NCBI GenBank assembly: GCA_946886125.1
Contig: CAMPHY010000026.1
Coordinates: forward strand, 1-9,279
Reading direction: 5' to 3'
Length of the DNA: 9,279 bases
Source of the DNA: an uncultured Candidatus Saccharibacteria bacterium
GTDB taxonomy: Bacteria > Patescibacteria > Saccharimonadia > Saccharimonadales > UBA6022
Made by a program: the position numbers and the translations under genes
Shown here: piece by piece, positions 5,972 through 9,279 of the stretch
How positions within the stretch are numbered: the stretch's first letter is position 1
How the letters are laid out: every line of letters starts with the position of its first letter
The notes under the pieces: model-generated
Told to the model about the DNA's origin: nothing
Database searches by the model: none
What the model saw: the letters and a program-made list of their open reading frames with translations, nothing else

Positions 5972-6983
5972 ACTTCAAAATTGCATGTTGATAAAATGCA
6001 TACCCGAACACAATTGTAGTGAGTAACTGTATGACTCGGGCAAGTACAATGCCCGCAATAGCTACTCCTGATGGCACACCGGCAATTGTCAAAAACGCAA
6101 CCATCAAGGCTTCATAGGCTCCAGCCCCACCTGGTGTTGCCACAAAAAAACCCGCCATAGAAGCGAGGCCATACGCAATTAATACCGGCGCTGGGTTTAC
6201 CGTTGTGCCAAGTGCCCAGAACGTGATTAAAAAAATACCGACATCAAAGATGGTAAAAATAATACCCCAAATGAATGGCTTGATTAAAATGCGTTTATCT
6301 TTACGTAATTGCAAATAATCATCATGTAAATCGTCAAAGAAGCTTTGTATTTTTGGACTCGTAAGTACTCGCTGTCTGCGGCCGAATGTCACTTTAGTAA
6401 CAATCTTATTCACGATTCGTACCAACCATGCCGAAAAGGCATTGAGACGTGCTTGATTACTAATCAAAAATGCAGCACCAAAAACAGCTACTGTCATAAT
6501 GAAAACAAGTGTACAGCTTACTAAAATAATCCATCGATTCACATTACCATCGATAGTGACGGCAATTATAGCAATAAATAGTAACGTAATGAACGCGGCA
6601 AATCCGACTGCATAGCGAACAACTTGCGACATAGCCGCCCGACCAGGACTGACGCCGTAGTGACCTAGTCGCCATGTCATATACGACACACCACTGACAC
6701 CCCCACTCGGTAGTGTATGATTAACGAAATTGACTTCAAGCGACATACGCGTCAACTCAACCCGTGAAACATCCTTAACAGCTTTTTTTGCGCGCAAATA
6801 CTCAAAGATCATTTCACCGTTTGAGTAATACATAATGAGCTGTACTGGGATGAGCAGTGCAAGAATCCAGAGATTCACTTGAGCAAGAAGTCCCCATGCA
6901 TCGGCAAGTTCATTACGCCCCAAATAAAGGATGGCTGCAAGCAGCACAAACGTAACAACACTCAACCAGGTGCGAAATGACAT
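5940..6983 (-). CDS. Flippase-like integral membrane protein (LPG synthase TM / UPF0104 family)
   Basis: 347 aa, with hydrophobic segments near 7-22, 35-52, 122-145, 150-174, 234-259, 262-282, 290-312 and 315-332. Family signatures are LPSGGVSGVSYMTWRL (91-106) and ATPGGAGAYEALMVAFL (282-298), the P-x-GG-x-G-x-x-E motif of the lysylphosphatidylglycerol-synthase transmembrane / UPF0104 family. Members are thought to flip or bind glycolipids or phospholipids. The soluble MprF-type aminoacyltransferase domain is absent, so LPG synthesis is unlikely; a role in lipid-linked sugar or phospholipid transfer is inferred. A loop at about 175-233 is basic and probably cytoplasmic. The chosen start is the ATG at 6981-6983, because a perfect TATAAT lies exactly 6 nt upstream. 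An in-frame GTG at 6998 is upstream of that -10 and unlikely to be transcribed. It leads the xseA-xseB-methyltransferase operon. Confidence 0.85.
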   Translation of the reverse strand: MSFRTWLSVVTFVLLAAILYLGRNELADAWGLLAQVNLWILALLIPVQLIMYYSNGEMIFEYLRAKKAVKDVSRVELTRMSLEVNFVNHTLPSGGVSGVSYMTWRLGHYGVSPGRAAMSQVVRYAVGFAAFITLLFIAIIAVTIDGNVNRWIILVSCTLVFIMTVAVFGAAFLISNQARLNAFSAWLVRIVNKIVTKVTFGRRQRVLTSPKIQSFFDDLHDDYLQLRKDKRILIKPFIWGIIFTIFDVGIFLITFWALGTTVNPAPVLIAYGLASMAGFFVATPGGAGAYEALMVAFLTIAGVPSGVAIAGIVLARVIQLLTTIVFGYAFYQHAILKYGKGKPPIQR

Positions 6984-6989
6984 AATTTC

Positions 6990-7018
6990 ATTATACACTC
7001 TGACCGATACCGCGTATA
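6990..7018 (-). promoter_or_regulatory. Leftward promoter for the flippase-xseAB operon (leaderless)
   Basis: Minus strand: TATAAT (6990-6995), with TATACG (7013-7018, 3 of 6 to TTGACA) 17 bp upstream. The ATG begins 6 nt after the -10, so +1 is the A of the start codon. The -10 overlaps the -35 of the divergent rightward promoter. Confidence 0.65.
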
Positions 7019-7020
7019 CT
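6992..7020 (+). promoter_or_regulatory. Rightward promoter for the TRM11-like gene (leaderless)
   Basis: TATACA (6992-6997, 4 of 6 to TTGACA), 17-bp spacer, TATACT (7015-7020, 5 of 6), then GAGGAT and the ATG at 7027. The six-base gap places +1 on the start codon. GAGGAT looks like a Shine-Dalgarno but abuts the ATG and could not work as one. Confidence 0.65.
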
Positions 7021-7026
7021 GAGGAT

Positions 7027-8184
7027 ATGTATATTGCTATTTTAGGCCGCCAACCAGCTATCGGTATCGCCGAACTTGAACGTCTCTATAAAGATGTGAC
7101 GTGGTTTTCCGAACAGACCGCCATTATTAATTCTGATGGTTTTGATTTTGAACGACTTGGTGGCACTCAAAAAGCCGGCCGCATTGTTGCCGAACTGCCG
7201 CATGGAGATTGGCGTCGGGCTAGCATGAAACTTGTCCAGGCATACCAGCAGGCCTGGAGTGGATTTGAAGGTAAAATTACGCTCGGTCTCAGCGCTTACG
7301 GGTTTGACGTTTCACCACGTGAAGTGCAAAAAGCAGGCATCGTCCTTAAAGGAAAGCTCAAGCAGCGCGGAGTCAGCCTGCGACTCATCCCGAATGCAGA
7401 GCCTGCGCTCAATACCGCCACGTCCCACCACAATAAACTCGGTCTTTCGAACAATAAGGTCGAGCTTCTGATCGTACGTGGTAAAAACGGTAAAATTGTT
7501 ATTGCCGAAAGTGTTGGTGCGCAGAATATTACGGCACTCGCTCGCCGTGACCAAGAACGCCCTAAGCGTGATGCATTCGTAGGGATGCTACCGCCAAAAC
7601 TTGCTCAAATTATGGTCAACCTTTCTAAGCCGCCGCTCGGCGGACGTATCCTCGATCCTTTCTGTGGTACTGGCGTGATTTTACAAGAAGCCGCACTCAT
7701 GGGCTTTCAAGTTTACGGCAGCGACCTGTCAGATAAAATGATTGACTATTCGAAAGTTAATCTTGAATGGCTCAATAAATCGCTTCACAATGATATTGAC
7801 ACTACTCTCCATCAAGGTGACGCAATTGACACTAGCTGGCAGTCACCTATCGACGCTATCGCTTGCGAGAGTTATCTCGGTCAACCTTTTAGTGCACCGC
7901 CCTCACCTGCAAAACTAGCGGAAGTGCGCAAAAATTGTAATTATATCATCGGCTCATTCTTGAAGAATATTGGTAAACAAATTGAACCAGGTACCCCACT
8001 TTGTGTCGCCGTGCCAGCGTGGAAAGCAAATGACGGGAGTTTCACCCACTTGCCTCTTACCAGTGACATAGAGACGTTCGGCTACACGCATTATGATTTC
8101 AAGACTGTCCGAAACACCGAATTGCTTTACTACCGTGAAGATCAGGTCGTCGCCCGCGAGCTCCTTGTTTTAATCAAGACATAG
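7027..8184 (+). CDS. TRM11/TrmG10-like tRNA (guanosine) methyltransferase
   Basis: 385 aa. The N-terminal half (about 1-170) resembles the RNA-binding (THUMP-type) part of TRM11 proteins, with ATSHHNKLGL at 131-140. The linker RDQERPKRDAFVGMLPPKLAQIMVNL (174-199) matches the conserved R-x-x-RPKRD...GMLPPKLAQIMVNL region of Trm-G10/TRM11 enzymes. The UPF0020 methyltransferase domain follows, with SAM motif I LDPFCGTGVILQEA (209-222) and acidic GSDLS (231-235). Known relatives make N2-methyl- or dimethylguanosine at tRNA position 10. The expected catalytic (D/N)PPY motif IV is replaced by ACESYLGQP (279-287), so activity or chemistry may differ. The frame is open from an ATG at 6931, but that codon lies inside the divergent flippase gene and upstream of the promoter. 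The leaderless ATG at 7027 is preferred. Stop is TAG. Likely monocistronic. Confidence 0.85.
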   Translation: MYIAILGRQPAIGIAELERLYKDVTWFSEQTAIINSDGFDFERLGGTQKAGRIVAELPHGDWRRASMKLVQAYQQAWSGFEGKITLGLSAYGFDVSPREVQKAGIVLKGKLKQRGVSLRLIPNAEPALNTATSHHNKLGLSNNKVELLIVRGKNGKIVIAESVGAQNITALARRDQERPKRDAFVGMLPPKLAQIMVNLSKPPLGGRILDPFCGTGVILQEAALMGFQVYGSDLSDKMIDYSKVNLEWLNKSLHNDIDTTLHQGDAIDTSWQSPIDAIACESYLGQPFSAPPSPAKLAEVRKNCNYIIGSFLKNIGKQIEPGTPLCVAVPAWKANDGSFTHLPLTSDIETFGYTHYDFKTVRNTELLYYREDQVVARELLVLIKT

Positions 8185-8188
8185 GAAA

Positions 8189-8240
8189 AGCCGGCTCCCT
8201 TAGAGACCCGGCGTGTGCCAGGTCATAAAGGGACCCAGCT
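8189..8240 (-). terminator. 52-nt hairpin between convergent genes, likely leftward terminator
   Basis: Arms at 8189-8201 and 8228-8240 (13 nt each) enclose a 3x3 internal loop and an inner stem at 8205-8212 / 8217-8224 with a 4-nt loop. Read on the minus strand, the two C-A mismatches of the plus strand become G-U pairs, leaving only one G-G mismatch in the outer stem. The 3' arm is followed by TTTCC, giving a short TTTT run. It is therefore best read as the terminator of the lipoprotein gene. On the plus strand it is weaker and no T-run follows, but it may still slow transcription from the methyltransferase gene. Confidence 0.6.
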
Positions 8241-8270
8241 AACCTATAGCCAATAACTATTTCTTGTTAA

Positions 8271-8906
8271 TCACGCCTTCGGAGCTGGCTGCGGCTTTTC
8301 GAACTCTTTTACAGATTCCTCCTTCAAGTTCTTGACTTCAGGCACGGGTGTGCAAAATGGATCAATCGCCTCACTGAGGCTATAAGGAACGAGCGTCTCC
8401 ATGTCAGCACGCCAATGGTGGTTAAATGCTTTTTTTGTCACATCCCACAATGCTTTGGAGTTTCCCATGCCCACCGTTTGGCAGTAGAACGTCACGATCT
8501 CTTCGAGAACGAGACGCCGGTCAGTCAGAGGATCGATGCGTCGTTGCAGTTGATCATAGAACACTTGGAGGTCAGCTTCGTAAGCGGCAATTTCTGCCGC
8601 TTCGCGAGCCTCCCGCGCCCGCTCCTCTTCTTCAAATTGCTGCTGACGCTCTACCTCGTAGTCCGCCAGTTCTTGTTCCGTTGCACATTCTCCATTCGGT
8701 AGGTGTCCTGGGTATTCGTTATCATGCCAATAGAAGTCGACATTGCTGTCGCCAGACCCGACCCAGCAAGCTTGGCCAGCCACAACGTCATCTGTATCCG
8801 GCACCTCCTCTCCGCCAGATAGCGGCAAGGAGCAGCCAGACAGTAACAAACTCGTTACCGCAGTTGCCACGAGGGTGATTTTTTTTGAAATAGTAAGTGC
8901 GGACAA
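8271..8906 (-). CDS. Lipoprotein with charged coiled coil, unknown function
   Basis: 211 aa from the preferred TTG start at 8904-8906, which has AAAGGTGG about 8 nt upstream. Two tandem in-frame GTG codons (8918, 8915) would add up to four residues but lie on top of that site. The signal peptide has ISKK, a hydrophobic core (TLVATAVTSLLL) and lipobox LSGC with Cys25, so it is an exported, lipid-anchored protein. After a spacer rich in acidic residues and Gly comes a small aromatic segment (about 47-74) bounded by Cys47 and Cys74, a Glu/Arg/Ala-rich coiled coil (about 79-124) and a C-terminal helical part with Cys142 and Cys185. Four Cys outside the membrane suggest two disulfides. The tail is Pro/Lys/Glu-rich. 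No family recognised. Parts of the gene look richer in G+C than its neighbours (about 60% in 8581-8640), mostly from Arg/Ala/Glu codons. Confidence 0.75.
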   Translation of the reverse strand: MSALTISKKITLVATAVTSLLLSGCSLPLSGGEEVPDTDDVVAGQACWVGSGDSNVDFYWHDNEYPGHLPNGECATEQELADYEVERQQQFEEEERAREAREAAEIAAYEADLQVFYDQLQRRIDPLTDRRLVLEEIVTFYCQTVGMGNSKALWDVTKKAFNHHWRADMETLVPYSLSEAIDPFCTPVPEVKNLKEESVKEFEKPQPAPKA

Positions 8907-8914
8907 GTTGCCCA

Positions 8915-8922
8915 CCACCTTT
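8915..8922 (-). promoter_or_regulatory. Shine-Dalgarno deciding the lipoprotein start
   Basis: AAAGGTGG on the minus strand, 8 nt before TTG 8904-8906. It overlaps the two GTG codons that are the alternative starts, and nothing suitable precedes them. The TTG reading gives a normal 24-residue lipoprotein signal peptide. Confidence 0.45.
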
Positions 8923-8956
8923 CATAGAAAATGATTAGGACTTTTGTCTGAGGTAT

Positions 8957-8985
8957 ACACTAGCATATTTATGCAATACAGTCAA
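8957..8985 (-). promoter_or_regulatory. Candidate promoter for the lipoprotein gene
   Basis: Minus strand: TTGACT (8980-8985, 5 of 6), 17-bp spacer, TAGTGT (8957-8962, 3 of 6), helped by a TGn extension just before it (TGCTAGTGT). The transcription start would lie near 8950, giving a leader of about 45 nt with the AAAGGTGG site. It is back to back with the rpmA promoter; the two -35 boxes are 21 bp apart. Confidence 0.5.
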
Positions 8986-9006
8986 TATATTACCTCCTTG
9001 AACCCG

Positions 9007-9035
9007 TTGACATCCCTCATGATATTAGGTACAAT
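9007..9035 (+). promoter_or_regulatory. Strong promoter for rpmA
   Basis: TTGACA (9007-9012, perfect), 17-bp spacer, TACAAT (9030-9035, 5 of 6). The expected start near 9042 gives a leader of about 32 nt that carries the Shine-Dalgarno. The closeness to consensus fits a highly expressed ribosomal protein gene. Confidence 0.85.
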
Positions 9036-9060
9036 TGAACAGATTGATTTTAGAAACTAT

Positions 9061-9066
9061 AAGGAG
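9061..9066 (+). promoter_or_regulatory. Ribosome binding site of rpmA
   Basis: AAGGAG, 7 nt before the ATG at 9074. It contrasts with the leaderless starts of the other promoter-proximal genes in the window. Confidence 0.8.
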
Positions 9067-9073
9067 TTAACCT

Positions 9074-9279
9074 ATGTCACACGTTAAAGCAGGTGGTTCA
9101 AGCAAGAACATCCACAACAACGCAGGCCAACGCCTTGGTGTAAAGCGCTTTGGTGGTCAGACTGTTCGCACTGGTGAAGTATTGGTTCGTCAAACTGGCT
9201 CAACTAAGGTTGCTGGCCCAGGCACATTTATGAGCAAGAACTTTACCATTCACGCCGCAATTGATGGTGTTGTTGAATT
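9074..9279 (+). CDS. rpmA: 50S ribosomal protein L27, 3' end beyond window
   Basis: The first 68 codons are present and the frame is still open at the right edge. L27 sits near the peptidyl-transferase centre of the large ribosomal subunit, with its N-terminal tail reaching the tRNA ends. The start MSHVKAGGSSKN matches the family N-terminus (M-A-H-K-K-G-G-G-S-T-K-N), and LGVKRFGGQTV (21-31) and VRQTGS (38-43) are family hallmarks. The AIDGVVE end of the visible part matches the usual IDGxVxF. It diverges in the middle: the usual GRDHTLFA is replaced by SKNFTIHA (54-61). There is no cleavable N-terminal extension of the Firmicutes type. No rplU lies directly upstream; the upstream neighbour is the divergent lipoprotein gene, and rpmA has its own promoter. 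Confidence 0.93.
   Translation, partial: MSHVKAGGSSKNIHNNAGQRLGVKRFGGQTVRTGEVLVRQTGSTKVAGPGTFMSKNFTIHAAIDGVVE

Noticed and set aside
6984..6998. GTG start adding five residues to the flippase-like protein
   Set aside because: The GTG is upstream of the TATAAT box that fits a leaderless start at 6983.
6931..7026. In-frame ATG-initiated N-terminal extension of the TRM11-like gene
   Set aside because: It lies within the divergent flippase coding region and upstream of the -10 box; the added residues are not family-like, while MYIAILGRQP at 7027 is a natural start.
7021..7026. GAGGAT before the TRM11-like ATG as a Shine-Dalgarno
   Set aside because: It directly abuts the start codon; no spacing for 30S binding, and the -10 placement predicts it is not transcribed.
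8185..8270. tRNA or known riboswitch in the convergent gap
   Set aside because: The only structure is one long hairpin; no cloverleaf arms, T-loop sequence or aptamer core.
8426..8878. 150-codon plus-strand frame opposite the lipoprotein gene
   Set aside because: Antisense shadow of a real gene with signal peptide and lipobox; it is Pro/Arg-rich low-complexity sequence with no ribosome binding site or recognisable domain.
1..9279. Recoded UGA as in Gracilibacteria/Absconditabacteria
   Set aside because: TGA ends the kinase, receiver and lipoprotein genes at sensible lengths, and no recognised gene needs read-through.

Overview
The window looks like a chromosomal segment of a Patescibacteria/CPR bacterium, most likely Candidatus Saccharibacteria (TM7). 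That assignment is inferred from gene style and content, not from a marker search. The pointers are very compact packing with ATGA and longer overlaps, an alpha2-type glycyl-tRNA synthetase, a reduced ExoVII, a TRM11-like methyltransferase of the kind I associate with CPR genomes, a divergent L27, and several operon-leading genes whose start codon lies at the predicted transcription start. TGA is used as an ordinary stop (kinase, response regulator, lipoprotein), so the genetic code appears standard. There are no mobile elements, CRISPR arrays, tRNAs or rRNAs.

Layout. Positions 13-6983 are one leftward (minus-strand) gene train. In transcription order it holds a polytopic flippase-like membrane protein (6983-5940), xseA (5971-4874), xseB (4887-4687), a membrane-anchored FAM173-like methyltransferase (4680-4156), a single-pass membrane protein with an exported domain (4148-3492), a sensor-less histidine kinase (3420-2716), a stand-alone receiver (2719-2345), recO (2348-1674), glycyl-tRNA synthetase (1636-278) and a two-helix membrane protein (270-13). 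Internal promoters at about 4155-4183, 3460-3468 and 1648-1656 divide it into sub-operons. A rightward TRM11/TrmG10-like RNA methyltransferase (7027-8184) diverges from the flippase gene across only 43 bp. It converges on a leftward lipoprotein gene (8906-8271), with a 52-nt hairpin between them. The lipoprotein gene diverges from rpmA (L27), which starts at 9074 and is cut by the window edge.

Functional themes are DNA repair (RecO, exonuclease VII), translation (GlyRS, L27, tRNA methyltransferase) and the cell envelope (flippase-like protein, lipoprotein, exported-domain protein, small membrane protein). The most unusual points are a minimal kinase/receiver pair translationally coupled to recO, three genes with a -10 box exactly 6 nt before the ATG (a leaderless-mRNA signature), and a divergent promoter pair in which each -10 overlaps the other's -35. 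I found no strong evidence for a wholly new multi-gene system. The kinase-receiver-recO unit is the best candidate for follow-up.
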